Below, piece after piece: positions 37,367 through 48,005 of a DNA stretch of 64,000 bases. The notes beneath the pieces are model-generated. The model did not search any database and was not told where the DNA came from. It saw nothing but the letters and a program-made list of their open reading frames with translations. The position numbers and the translations under genes are program-made. The DNA comes from Blattabacterium cuenoti (GTDB lineage Bacteria > Bacteroidota > Bacteroidia > Flavobacteriales > Blattabacteriaceae), in NCBI RefSeq assembly GCF_014252275.1, contig NZ_CP059214.1, positions 465,637 to 529,636 on the forward strand, written 5' to 3'. Positions within the stretch are counted from its first letter, which is position 1. The number at the start of each line of letters is the position of its first letter.

Positions 37367-37959
37367 TTTAGTTGTTCTATATATTTCATAATATTTTTCT
37401 TTTCTAATTGATTTTTTATAGATATCTTAAAATATTTAGGAGGATTTATTCCCATATTTTTTTCTAATTGTTCTAAACATGTTGAAATTTTTTTATCAAT
37501 ATTCATATATTTTTTTAATTTATCCATTTTTGTAAAAATAAAACAAAATTGTACATGATTTTCCAATAACATTTCAATAAAATAATAATCAATTTGTTGA
37601 ATTAATCTTCTACAATCGATTAATAAAAATAAATAAGTCATTTTTTTTCGATAAAAAATATAATCTTTTATAATTCGATAGATTTCTCTTTTCATTTTTA
37701 TATCAGGAAAAAATCCATATCCAGGTAAATCAATTAAATACCATTGATGATTAATTAAAAAAATATTAATTAATTTTGTCTTTCCGGGACTTGAAGAAAC
37801 TTTTGCAAGTTTTTTACGATGAGTTAAAAAATTAATTAAACTAGATTTTCCTACGTTAGATCTTCCTGCAAAAGCATATTCTAAATTTCTTTCATTTAAT
37901 ATAGAAGAGTGGTTTAATTGATTAATACTTCCTTCAAAGGTAGCAGAAAAAATTTTCAC
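37333..37959 (-). CDS. engB: Ribosome biogenesis GTP-binding protein EngB/YsxC
   Basis: A small GTPase needed for 50S assembly. The P-loop AGRSNVGKSSL is at residues 31-41, with G3 DLPGYGF and G4 FTKMDKL. Length 208. The start is a GTG whose last bases overlap the TGA stop of the alpha/beta hydrolase gene (GTGA), so it is the last member of the acpP-fabF-rnc-hydrolase-engB run. Confidence 0.94.
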   Translation of the reverse strand: MKIFSATFEGSINQLNHSSILNERNLEYAFAGRSNVGKSSLINFLTHRKKLAKVSSSPGKTKLINIFLINHQWYLIDLPGYGFFPDIKMKREIYRIIKDYIFYRKKMTYLFLLIDCRRLIQQIDYYFIEMLLENHVQFCFIFTKMDKLKKYMNIDKKISTCLEQLEKNMGINPPKYFKISIKNQLEKKNIMKYIEQLNYKRKLIIPNS

Positions 37960-38720
37960 GATTTAAAATTAAATTTATTAAGCCATTTTTTAAGAATCTT
38001 GATAAACTCTTTAGGATGTTCCATCATTGGTGCATGTCCGCATTTATCGATCCAATGTAGTTCTGATTGAGGTAATAGTTGATGAAACAATTTTGCTACT
38101 CCTGGAGGAGTTACGGGATCTTGTTTTCCCCAAATTAAACAAATAGGTTGACGAATATTCGATAAATCTTTCGACATATTATATTTTATTGAACTTTTAG
38201 CAAGATAAAGAGTTTTTATCCCCTTTTTTTTGTCATTCACAATTTGAAATACTTCATCTACTAATTCTTTTGTAGCTATTTTAGGATTATAAAATACTTC
38301 TTGTGATTTCTTTCGAATGTATTCATAATTCTCTCTTTTAGGAAAAGAATATCCATATGATCTTTCAAATAATCCAGAACTTCCTGTCAAAACAACAGAA
38401 TGCACTAAATCACATCTATTTTTTGCGATAATTAATGCCACATGACCACCTAAAGAATTTCCAATTAAAGTAACATTTTTTACGTTGATCTTCAAAAGAA
38501 AATTCATAACATATTTAGATAAATTAGAAATGTTGGTTAACAATAAAGGCATGCGATAAAGAGGTAAAGATGGAATAATAACTTTATATCCTATTTTTGG
38601 AAAAAAGTCTATAATTGCATTAAAATTACTCAATCCACCCATTAATCCATGAAGTAATATTAACGGATGTCCTTTTCCTTTTTTTACATGAGGAAATTCT
38701 TCTTTAGAAAACGAATTCAT
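37956..38720 (-). CDS. Alpha/beta hydrolase
   Basis: A serine hydrolase fold. HGLMGGLSNF is the oxyanion region. The nucleophile elbow IGNSLGGHVA places the catalytic Ser at about residue 89, with Asp in WGKQDPVTPP and His in CGHAPMMEHP. There is no signal peptide, so it should act in the cytoplasm. Its place between rnc and engB in a run that begins with acpP and fabF does not settle a substrate. Function beyond the fold is unknown. Length 254. It ends in TGA. Confidence 0.85.
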   Translation of the reverse strand: MNSFSKEEFPHVKKGKGHPLILLHGLMGGLSNFNAIIDFFPKIGYKVIIPSLPLYRMPLLLTNISNLSKYVMNFLLKINVKNVTLIGNSLGGHVALIIAKNRCDLVHSVVLTGSSGLFERSYGYSFPKRENYEYIRKKSQEVFYNPKIATKELVDEVFQIVNDKKKGIKTLYLAKSSIKYNMSKDLSNIRQPICLIWGKQDPVTPPGVAKLFHQLLPQSELHWIDKCGHAPMMEHPKEFIKILKKWLNKFNFKS

Positions 38721-38730
38721 ATCTATTTCA

Positions 38731-39456
38731 TTAAATATTTCTTATTTCTTTTCCATTAACTATAAAATATGCTTTTTTTGCGGCCATCTCCTCTGATTTT
38801 TTTTTAGATGATCCTCTTCCTTTCGTAAGAATATCACATTCTGATATTTTAAATTCGGATAAATATATGTTTATGTTTTTTTCCGTTTCTTCTCTAAACG
38901 TATTAAATTTTACAAAAAATTTCTTCTTTTGGCACCATTCAATGATCCATACTTTATAACTAAAAATTTCATGTTGCAATTTCAATACATTTACATGATG
39001 ATTGATAATTCTTTGATAAACAAAATCTTGACATTTATCATATCCTAATTCTAAGTAAATGAATCCTATTAATGCTTCAAGAGTATTTCCTAATACATTA
39101 TTATCATATATCATTTTTTTATCGAAAAAGATATCTGTAATATCAATTTTTTTAGAAATTTCATTTAAATTTTTTCTACAAACTATTTGTGATCTTATTC
39201 TAGTAAGTTCTCCTTCTTTCTTTTCTGGAAATTTTTCCAACAAAAAATGAGAAATGATAGTATTTAAAACGGCATCCCCTAAAAATTCCAATCTTTGAAA
39301 ATTGATAGAATAATTTTTTTTAAAATTTCTCCTTTTTGAAGAAAAATTATATATAAATACTTCCTTTAATCCATTTATGTTTTTTGGAAAAAATCCTAAT
39401 ATTCTTTCCAATTTTTTTACTAAAATGAAATCTTTATCATTATTATTGTGATCCAT
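38731..39456 (-). CDS. rnc: Ribonuclease III
   Basis: Cleaves double-stranded RNA, including rRNA precursors. The signature RLEFLGDAVLNTII is at residues 55-68, and the second acidic site appears in LGNTLEALIGFIYLELG. A C-terminal dsRBD runs from about 170 and ends GRGSSKKKSEEMAAKKAY. Length 241. It follows fabF by 3 bp, the common flavobacterial order acpP-fabF-rnc. Confidence 0.96.
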   Translation of the reverse strand: MDHNNNDKDFILVKKLERILGFFPKNINGLKEVFIYNFSSKRRNFKKNYSINFQRLEFLGDAVLNTIISHFLLEKFPEKKEGELTRIRSQIVCRKNLNEISKKIDITDIFFDKKMIYDNNVLGNTLEALIGFIYLELGYDKCQDFVYQRIINHHVNVLKLQHEIFSYKVWIIEWCQKKKFFVKFNTFREETEKNINIYLSEFKISECDILTKGRGSSKKKSEEMAAKKAYFIVNGKEIRNI

Positions 39457-39459
39457 TAT

Positions 39460-40719
39460 TCAAGTAACATTTATTTTCTTAAATAAAAGACAAACATTAT
39501 GACCTCCAAATCCAAAGGTATTACATATGCTGATATTGATGTTTTTTTGAATGGATTTATTGGGAGTAAGTTTAATTTTCGAATCAATTTTTTTATCTAC
39601 ATGAGATAAATTAATGGTAGGAGGAATGATCCCTTTCTTTAAAGAAAGAATAGTAGCAATTGATTCTATTGCACCAGCAGCACCTAATAAATGTCCGGTC
39701 ATAGATTTTGTAGAATTAATATCAATATGGTAAATCCTATCAGAAAATACTTTATGTATTGCTTGTAATTCTGCAATATCTCCTAGCTTCGTAGATGTTC
39801 CATGTGCATTAATATGATTTATTTCATTATATTTCACTTTTGATTCTTCTATTGCAGATCTCAATGCTAAAATAACTCCTTTTCCATCTGGACGTGGTGC
39901 CGTTATATGATAAGCATCTCCAGATAACCCAACGCCTCCGATTTCTGCATATATCTCCGCTCCTCTTGTTTTTGCATGGACATATTCTTCAAGGACAAGA
40001 CACCCTGCTCCTTCTCCTAATACAAATCCATCTCTATCTTTATCAAAAGGACGTGAAGCAGTTTGATAATGATTATTATTCGTAGATAAAGCATGAAGTG
40101 CATTAAATCCACCAACCCCACTTTGTGTGATAGCGGCTTCTGAACCTCCAGTAATCATAATCTCTGCTTTTCCTAAAGAAATTAAATAATAAGCATCTGC
40201 TATTGCATGAGATGACGAAGCACAAGAGGCAACTGTAGCATAATTAGGTCCATGAAATCCATATTTCATAGAAATAAATCCAGCCGTAGTATCTATCAAC
40301 ATTTTAGGAATAAAAAAAGGACTAAATCTTGGACCTTTTCCAGAATTGAAATAATCAGCAATAGATAATTCTAAATTTAATAATCCTCCTATTCCAGATC
40401 CCCATACAACTCCTATTCGATCCTTTTTTTCTTTGGAAAAATTGATACCACTATTTTTTATTGCTTCTTGAGAAGCAATAATTCCATATTGTGAACAAGG
40501 ATCTAATGCTTTTATTTCTTTTTTACTAAAAAAAACATTAGGATCGTAATTTTTTAATTCACATGCGAACTTAGTTTTATATTTTTTTGTATCAAAATAA
40601 GTGATAGGTGCCGTACCACCTTTTCCATGAATGAGTGAATTCCAATACTCTTTTAATGTATTTCCTATAGGAGTAATTGCTCCCATTCCAGTAATAACCA
40701 CTTTTTTTAAACTTTTCAT
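39460..40719 (-). CDS. fabF: Beta-ketoacyl-ACP synthase II
   Basis: Elongating condensing enzyme of fatty acid synthesis. The catalytic Cys166 is in ATVASCASSSHAIADA. The two His are in NAHGTSTKLGD and SMTGHLLGAAGAIE. The C-terminal CNTFGFGGHN is also conserved. Length 419 is complete. It lies 45 bp after acpP. Because the fabH-like gene at about 13 kb is broken, initiation of fatty acid synthesis must use another FabH copy or another route. Confidence 0.97.
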   Translation of the reverse strand: MKSLKKVVITGMGAITPIGNTLKEYWNSLIHGKGGTAPITYFDTKKYKTKFACELKNYDPNVFFSKKEIKALDPCSQYGIIASQEAIKNSGINFSKEKKDRIGVVWGSGIGGLLNLELSIADYFNSGKGPRFSPFFIPKMLIDTTAGFISMKYGFHGPNYATVASCASSSHAIADAYYLISLGKAEIMITGGSEAAITQSGVGGFNALHALSTNNNHYQTASRPFDKDRDGFVLGEGAGCLVLEEYVHAKTRGAEIYAEIGGVGLSGDAYHITAPRPDGKGVILALRSAIEESKVKYNEINHINAHGTSTKLGDIAELQAIHKVFSDRIYHIDINSTKSMTGHLLGAAGAIESIATILSLKKGIIPPTINLSHVDKKIDSKIKLTPNKSIQKNINISICNTFGFGGHNVCLLFKKINVT

Positions 40720-40764
40720 CTATTTCTGAATAGTTGTGAAAGGAAATAGGAATAAAAATATTTT

Positions 40765-41028
40765 TCATATATTTTTTTCAGAATGACCTTTTTCATTTAA
40801 AAGAGATTCTATAGCTTCTATGGCTTCCCCTATAGTGGTTATTTTTTCTGCTTTTTCATCAGGAATACTTATATCAAATTCTTTTTCAAATTCCATAATC
40901 AATTCTACAATATCTAATGAATCAGCTCCTAAATCGTTGGTAAAACTAGAGGTAGGAAGAATTTCACTTTTTTCTATATTCAATTTATCTACAATGATTG
41001 AATGTACTTTAGATACAATATCAGACAT
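40765..41028 (-). CDS. acpP: Acyl carrier protein
   Basis: Carries growing fatty acyl chains on a 4'-phosphopantetheine attached to Ser37 in [11 protein letters not shown]. The acidic helix II ([23 protein letters not shown]) is typical. Length 87, slightly longer than the usual ~78 because of a C-terminal tail. It is the first gene of the run acpP-fabF-rnc-hydrolase-engB. A perfect 8-bp inverted repeat lies just before its start, and a promoter core just beyond that. Confidence 0.96.
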   Translation of the reverse strand: MSDIVSKVHSIIVDKLNIEKSEILPTSSFTNDLGADSLDIVELIMEFEKEFDISIPDEKAEKITTIGEAIEAIESLLNEKGHSEKNI

Positions 41029-41030
41029 TT

Positions 41031-41051
41031 TATCATAATTTTTTTATGATA
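41031..41051 (-). other. 8-bp inverted repeat in the acpP leader
   Basis: TATCATAA (41031-41038) and TTATGATA (41044-41051) form a perfect stem with a 5-nt T loop, two bases before the acpP ATG on the minus strand. It would fold in the mRNA leader where a ribosome loads. Whether it is a regulatory hairpin or a chance AT palindrome is not known. Confidence 0.35.
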
Positions 41052-41059
41052 CAAAATTA
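41052..41059 (-). promoter_or_regulatory. Bacteroidetes-type -7 promoter core for acpP
   Basis: Minus-strand reading TAATTTTG matches TAnnTTTG exactly, 23 bp before the acpP start. It would give a very short leader that consists mostly of the inverted repeat. Inference from motif and position. Confidence 0.45.
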
Positions 41060-41125
41060 ATAAACTTTTCTAAAAAAAAGTTTATTTTTAACTATGTTCA
41101 TTAATGAATGATAGATATTGTTTTT

Positions 41126-41155
41126 TTTCTAACATTATATGATATATGTTAGAAA
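41126..41155. other. 10-bp perfect inverted repeat upstream of acpP
   Basis: TTTCTAACAT (41126-41135) and ATGTTAGAAA (41146-41155) pair perfectly around a 10-nt loop. It lies between the acpP promoter and the unclassified stretch to its right. A T run follows on the plus strand after about 6 bases, but no plus-strand gene ends here. Operator, terminator relic or chance are all possible. Confidence 0.4.
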
Positions 41156-41159
41156 TACA

Positions 41160-41617
41160 ATTTTTTTATCAATGTTTTTCGAATGAATCAAAAAAAATCC
41201 TTCAATACGTTGTTCATTAAAAGGAATATTCATGAAATTAGGAATAAAAATTTTTTAACAGTTTTTTCCCAATCAATAGATCTTTCCATGTTTTACAGAA
41301 ATATTATTTGTATTCATTCCATTCTTGAATTAAGAAGTATGAAACTTAAAGATCAAAATCATGGTAAATATGTTTTACTTCAAGAATCCTTAAAAAAAAC
41401 CTATTAAAAAACATGAAATGGATCTACTTTCACATTCCTTCTCAATAAATAAAAAAAAACATAAAGATTCAGAATTTTTCATTTTTTTTGGTGATACAGA
41501 ATGTTTAGAAAGTATATTATGGGGTTCATATTTTATCATGAAATATCAAAAAAAATTATCAAGTTTATAAAAATTTTTATCGTTCATGAATAATGATTCT
41601 TTCTTATACTTATATTC
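41160..41617 (+). other. Unclassified stretch with a broken small reading frame (possible gene relic)
   Basis: About 460 bp between acpP and atpC (both minus). The plus strand has a short frame from 41183 to 41407 (74 residues). After a one-base change of frame a second piece continues to about 41570, including FFIFFGDTECLESILWGSYF. Together this looks like one frameshifted gene, since the second piece has a gene-like mix of residues. I do not recognise either piece. It could be a relic of a lost gene or chance open frames in AT-rich DNA. Confidence 0.35.
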
Positions 41618-41854
41618 TTATAAAAGAATTAAAACATTGTTTTTATATACCTGCAAAATACCTGAATCAATTTGTATTTTTTTTTTAGATTTTGAATTTT
41701 TTAAAGAGCATTCCAAAAATCCACTTTTTAATAAAGAAATAAATGACGTATGATTTTCTAATATTTGAAAATATCCATCAATGCCAGGTACTATGATAGA
41801 AACAATATTTGATTGAAATACTATTTTTTTTTGATCTATAATTTTTAAATCCAT
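41618..41854 (-). CDS. atpC: ATP synthase F1 epsilon subunit (short form)
   Basis: The rotor-stalk subunit that links gamma to the c-ring. MDLKIIDQKKIVFQSNIVSIIVPGIDGYFQILENHTSFIS matches the N-terminal beta-sandwich. Only 78 residues remain, so the C-terminal two-helix domain that inhibits ATP hydrolysis in many bacteria is absent; short epsilon subunits are known in Bacteroidetes. It follows atpD by 9 bp. The other ATP synthase genes are elsewhere, so the operon is split, as is common in this phylum. Confidence 0.9.
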   Translation of the reverse strand: MDLKIIDQKKIVFQSNIVSIIVPGIDGYFQILENHTSFISLLKSGFLECSLKNSKSKKKIQIDSGILQVYKNNVLILL

Positions 41855-41863
41855 AAAAAATAT

Positions 41864-43708
<1,845 letters not shown>

Positions 43709-46345
43709 GTGAAACAAGAAATCATAGAAATCATAGAAGATCTTTTAAGAAAAAAGTATTTGTTAAATCATCAACTTATTTTTTTATCAAAAGATCCATC
43801 GATTATAGAATTTATACAAAAAGAATATGGCTCCTATTTTAAACAAAATCAAAATCAATTTTTGACAATTAAGAAATTCTCAGAAAAGATTACTGGTTTA
43901 AAACAAATAGATAATTATTGCGTATTTACTCATTTTCTTTCATTTATAAGAAAAAATGATTTTTTAGAAAAAAAATTCGTTCAGTTTATTAAATGGATTC
44001 CTATCATTATTAATGATTTTCAAATCATTGATGGAAATCTTCTGAATCACAAGTATTTTTTTAAACTTCTTATTTCTGAAGAAAAAATCACAAAATGGAA
44101 CACAAGTTCTATAGAAGAAAAAAGATTTATTTTTTGGGAAAAAATTTATCATTATTATAACCTTTTACAATCTCACCTATTAAAAAAAGGATACGCTTAC
44201 AAAGAAATGCTTTTTCAACAATGTATAAATCATTTAAATGCATTTTTTAAAAAAAGTTTGAATGTAAAAATTCTATTTTTTTTTACAAAACATTCGATAA
44301 TCAATAGATTAGAAGAAAAAATTGTACAAAAAATTCGTGAGATTCCTCAATGTATCTTATATGAATTGAATAAAAATTCGATAACAAATCATTTTAGGAA
44401 AAATGAATCTATATCTTATTCAGAAAAAATAAAAAATTTAGAGATAATTAGTGTATCCAACGAAATTGAACAAATCAAAGTCATAGAAGAAATAATATCC
44501 CATCAATATATTTTACCTCGTAAAATTTTAATTATTCCTTGTAATCATAGTATGATTATTCCATTAATATATTCTGTAAAAAAAAAATTAAAAATCAATA
44601 TTTCATCAAATATAAAATATCCTTTAAAACATGTTCCAATTCATAAAACTTTTCAAGCAATATTCCAATTTTTCTTATTAAAAAAACACAAAAGAGGAAT
44701 TATGAATAGGAATGATATAGAAAAAATTATTACAAATGGATATATTTTAAAATTCTTTTCAAAAAAAAATTCTTTTATAAAAAAATTCTATGATTTAAAT
44801 GATTCGGAAATTATATCAATTGATTTTATAAAACAATGTTCGTTTCCATATGATTTACAGATGATTTTACAAACGGATATCCATGATATTAAAAATGTTT
44901 TAAAAGGAATATTAAGTTTCATAAGAAAATCATCCAATTTATTATTGGACAATGTGAAAAAACATAAAATAGAATTACAATTCCTTCTAAAACTAGAATG
45001 TTTAATATTTAGATTAAAAATTTTTATAAGAAAAAAAATAATTCCTCTATTCAGTATAGAGGATTTATTTCATATATATGAACAATTTGTTAAAATTGAA
45101 CAAATTAATTATCGAAAAAAAAATTATTTAGGATTATCAATTAAAAATTTTACAGAAAATTTTTTAGAAAAATTTGATTTAACAATCATTACTTCTTTCA
45201 ATGAAGGGGTAATTCCTACAAAAAATTATTCTTATATCCATGAATCTTTCATTCCTATTGAATTACAAAAAAGATTCGAAATGAATATGTATAAAAACAA
45301 TTATTACTTTCATCATTTCATAAGAATTTTTTACGCATCAAAAAAAACTTACATTCTCTTTAAAGATCAAACAGATGAAATTAGTCGTGGAGAAATTCAT
45401 TCTTTAATTCATCGATTGAAAATTAATTTACAAACATTAATTAAAAAAAAAACATTTTCAATTCAAAAGAAAAAAATAAAATACACACTTACTATTAAAA
45501 AACAAAGTACGATTATTCAACGTTTTAATGAATTAAAAATCAAAGGTTTATCTCCAACTTCTATAAAGTTATATAATCAAAATCCTATTCTTTTTTATTG
45601 TAAAAAAATCCTAAATATAAAAGAAAAAAAGTCATTTAATATGCAAATAGGTGCCATAATTCATGATATCATAAAAATATTATACAAACCGATACAAGGA
45701 TGTCCTATTACTATAGAAAAAATTAAAAATATGAAAAATAGAATCAATCCTACAATAAAAAAATACTTTTTAGAAAAAAAAAAAATTATAGAAGGTAAAA
45801 ACGTATTGTATTATTCTATTATTAAAAATTATCTATATAATTTTATTTCTTGGGATGAAAATCATATCAAAAAAGGACATCAAGTAATTCTTAAAAAAAT
45901 CGAATATAATATGTCAACTTTACTCCATTTAAAAAATGAAAAAGTAAAAATACATGGTATTATCGATCGCATTGATGAAATAGATGGAATGACTAGAATT
46001 CTCGATTATAAAATAGGATTCTCAAAAAAAAAAAAAATACAAATATCTATTAATCAATACAAGGAAATATTTATTAATCCTAATTATGCAAATGTAATGC
46101 AATTAATGATATATATTTATTTGTGGTTCAAATCAAAAAGAAAAAGAGTCTCCGCATCCATATCCATAATTTCTCCTATAAAAAGCGATAAATTATTTTT
46201 AATTCCTATATTTTTTTTAAAAAAAAATAAAAATATGATTACCTATGAAGAGTATAAAAAAAAAATTCTTCCTTTTCTTATTGAAAGGATTCTATCTATT
46301 TTTGATCTTAAACAACCAATGATTGAAAATCTTAATGATTATTGA
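43709..46345 (+). CDS. PD-(D/E)XK nuclease family protein (AddB-like)
   Basis: Resembles the AddB-type subunit of Bacteroidetes double-strand-break repair complexes. The C-terminal nuclease motif VKIHGIIDRIDEIDG...ILDYKIGF (about residues 747-770) holds the D...D-x-K metal site. PTSIKLYNQNPILFYCKKIL and the IGAIIHDIIKILY helix precede it. The N-terminal half is helicase-like in outline (FEKFDLTIITSFNEGVIPTKNY) but has no Walker A motif, as in AddB. Start is GTG 43709; 878 residues is short for the family. An A14 run (46024-46037) lies right after the nuclease motif. The partner helicase-nuclease is not in the window. The 3' end overlaps leuB by 14 bp. Confidence 0.75.
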   Translation: MKQEIIEIIEDLLRKKYLLNHQLIFLSKDPSIIEFIQKEYGSYFKQNQNQFLTIKKFSEKITGLKQIDNYCVFTHFLSFIRKNDFLEKKFVQFIKWIPIIINDFQIIDGNLLNHKYFFKLLISEEKITKWNTSSIEEKRFIFWEKIYHYYNLLQSHLLKKGYAYKEMLFQQCINHLNAFFKKSLNVKILFFFTKHSIINRLEEKIVQKIREIPQCILYELNKNSITNHFRKNESISYSEKIKNLEIISVSNEIEQIKVIEEIISHQYILPRKILIIPCNHSMIIPLIYSVKKKLKINISSNIKYPLKHVPIHKTFQAIFQFFLLKKHKRGIMNRNDIEKIITNGYILKFFSKKNSFIKKFYDLNDSEIISIDFIKQCSFPYDLQMILQTDIHDIKNVLKGILSFIRKSSNLLLDNVKKHKIELQFLLKLECLIFRLKIFIRKKIIPLFSIEDLFHIYEQFVKIEQINYRKKNYLGLSIKNFTENFLEKFDLTIITSFNEGVIPTKNYSYIHESFIPIELQKRFEMNMYKNNYYFHHFIRIFYASKKTYILFKDQTDEISRGEIHSLIHRLKINLQTLIKKKTFSIQKKKIKYTLTIKKQSTIIQRFNELKIKGLSPTSIKLYNQNPILFYCKKILNIKEKKSFNMQIGAIIHDIIKILYKPIQGCPITIEKIKNMKNRINPTIKKYFLEKKKIIEGKNVLYYSIIKNYLYNFISWDENHIKKGHQVILKKIEYNMSTLLHLKNEKVKIHGIIDRIDEIDGMTRILDYKIGFSKKKKIQISINQYKEIFINPNYANVMQLMIYIYLWFKSKRKRVSASISIISPIKSDKLFLIPIFFLKKNKNMITYEEYKKKILPFLIERILSIFDLKQPMIENLNDY

Positions 46346-47393
46346 TATATGTTACTATATAATTTCCTACTTCACTGGTAGTCCTTGATAAAGGACAGGA
46401 ACAAAGATCTTTGGTAATAATTCCATGTTTTATAGAGTGATTCACTGCTTCTATTAAAAGTTTTTGTTCTTTATACATTCCAAAATATTCTAACATCATA
46501 GATGCAGATAAAATACATCCTATCGGGTTAGCGATATTTTTTCCTTTTGCTTGAGGATAAGAACCATGTACCGGTTCAAATATAGGCGTTCCATATCCAA
46601 TGGAAGAAGAAGGTAATAATCCTAAAGATCCAATTAAAACACTTGAAAGATCTGATAAAATATCTCCAAACATATTATCTGTTAAAATAATATCAAATTT
46701 TGAAGGAGTTAAAATGATTTGCATAGCTGCGTTGTCAACGTATAAAAAATTCAACGTTACTTCTGGATAATCTTTTCCCATTTTACAAATTACTTCTCTC
46801 CATAAACGAGATGTTTCCAGTACATTAGATTTATCTACCAACGTTAATTTTTTTGTTCTATTCATAGCTGCATGAAAAGCATGATACCCAATTCTTTCGA
46901 TTTCTTTTTTAGAGTACGTACAATGATCATAAGCAATGTCTCCATTTTTTATTCTTCCTTTCTTTCCAAAATAAATGCCCCCCGTTAATTCACGATATAT
47001 CACAAAATTCACTCCGTTTAATAATTCTTTTTTAATAGGAGATTGATTCGAAAGAGTATTATAGAAGAATATGGGACGTATATTGCAATATGCCTTCATG
47101 GATTTACGTAATTTTAATAAACCGTCTTCTGGTCTCATTCCTATTGGAAAGTGATCATATTTAGGATCCCCAAAACAACTCAATAAAATTGCATCTGATT
47201 TTGAACAGATATTCATTGTTTCTTCTGGCATGGGAACTCCAAATTTTTCTATTGCCATTCCTCCTCCTAATACTCTATGATAAGAGAAATGATGTTGATA
47301 TTTTTTTTCAATAGATTTTAAAATTTTTATAGTGGATTCCATAATTTCTGGACCGATTCCATCTCCATCTATTACAGATATTTTTTTTTTCAT
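46332..47393 (-). CDS. leuB: 3-isopropylmalate dehydrogenase
   Basis: Oxidative decarboxylation in leucine synthesis. ISVIDGDGIGPEI starts the protein. YRELTGGIYFG, the metal site DNMFGDILSDLSSVL and the NAD-site FEPVHGSYPQAKGKNIANP are diagnostic. Length 353 is normal. Last gene of leuA-leuC-leuD-leuB. The stop overlaps the convergent nuclease gene. Confidence 0.97.
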   Translation of the reverse strand: MKKKISVIDGDGIGPEIMESTIKILKSIEKKYQHHFSYHRVLGGGMAIEKFGVPMPEETMNICSKSDAILLSCFGDPKYDHFPIGMRPEDGLLKLRKSMKAYCNIRPIFFYNTLSNQSPIKKELLNGVNFVIYRELTGGIYFGKKGRIKNGDIAYDHCTYSKKEIERIGYHAFHAAMNRTKKLTLVDKSNVLETSRLWREVICKMGKDYPEVTLNFLYVDNAAMQIILTPSKFDIILTDNMFGDILSDLSSVLIGSLGLLPSSSIGYGTPIFEPVHGSYPQAKGKNIANPIGCILSASMMLEYFGMYKEQKLLIEAVNHSIKHGIITKDLCSCPLSRTTSEVGNYIVTYINNH

Positions 47394-47408
47394 GTTTTAT
47401 TTTCTTTC

Positions 47409-48005
47409 TTAAAAAGATATTTTTCGTTTTTTTTCAAAATCTTCTATTTCTTTTTTCATTCCGACTAGAAAATCTAAATCATCATATCCATACAAAAAAC
47501 ATGTTTTTTTGTACGGATGTATATGAAAATGTTCATATTCTTTTGTATCTATGATAACCACTTGTTGATTTATTAAATCAATTTTAATTTTTGCTTGTGG
47601 ATTGTTTTTCGTAAAATCAAATAATTTTTTCAAAAAAAAATCTGAAACTTCCACGGGTAATAATCCATTATTTAATGAATTTTCTTTAAAAATATCTGCA
47701 AAAAAACTAGATATTATTGCTTGAAATCCATAATCTAAAATGGACCATACAGCATGTTCTCTACTTGATCCACAACCAAAATTTCTTCCTGATAAAAGAA
47801 TTTTTCCTCTTAATTTTTTATTATTCAATATAAAATCTTTATTTATCGATCCATCTTTATTATAGCGCCAATCAACAAAAAGATTTTTTGAATATATTTT
47901 ACGGTTAGATTCCTTTAAAAAACGAGATGGAATAATTTGATCTGTATCTATATCTTCCATAGGAAGAGGAATGATAGTACTCACTAAAATTCTAAATTTT
48001 TTCAT
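47409..48005 (-). CDS. leuD: 3-isopropylmalate dehydratase small subunit
   Basis: Swivelling domain of the isomerase that turns 2- into 3-isopropylmalate. PLPMEDIDTDQIIPSRFLK and the GRNFGCGSSREHAVW loop identify it. I choose ATG 48005 (198 residues), where [10 protein letters not shown] matches the family start; an upstream ATG at 48029 lies deeper in leuC. It overlaps leuC by 14 bp and works with it as a heterodimer. Confidence 0.95.
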   Translation of the reverse strand: MKKFRILVSTIIPLPMEDIDTDQIIPSRFLKESNRKIYSKNLFVDWRYNKDGSINKDFILNNKKLRGKILLSGRNFGCGSSREHAVWSILDYGFQAIISSFFADIFKENSLNNGLLPVEVSDFFLKKLFDFTKNNPQAKIKIDLINQQVVIIDTKEYEHFHIHPYKKTCFLYGYDDLDFLVGMKKEIEDFEKKRKISF

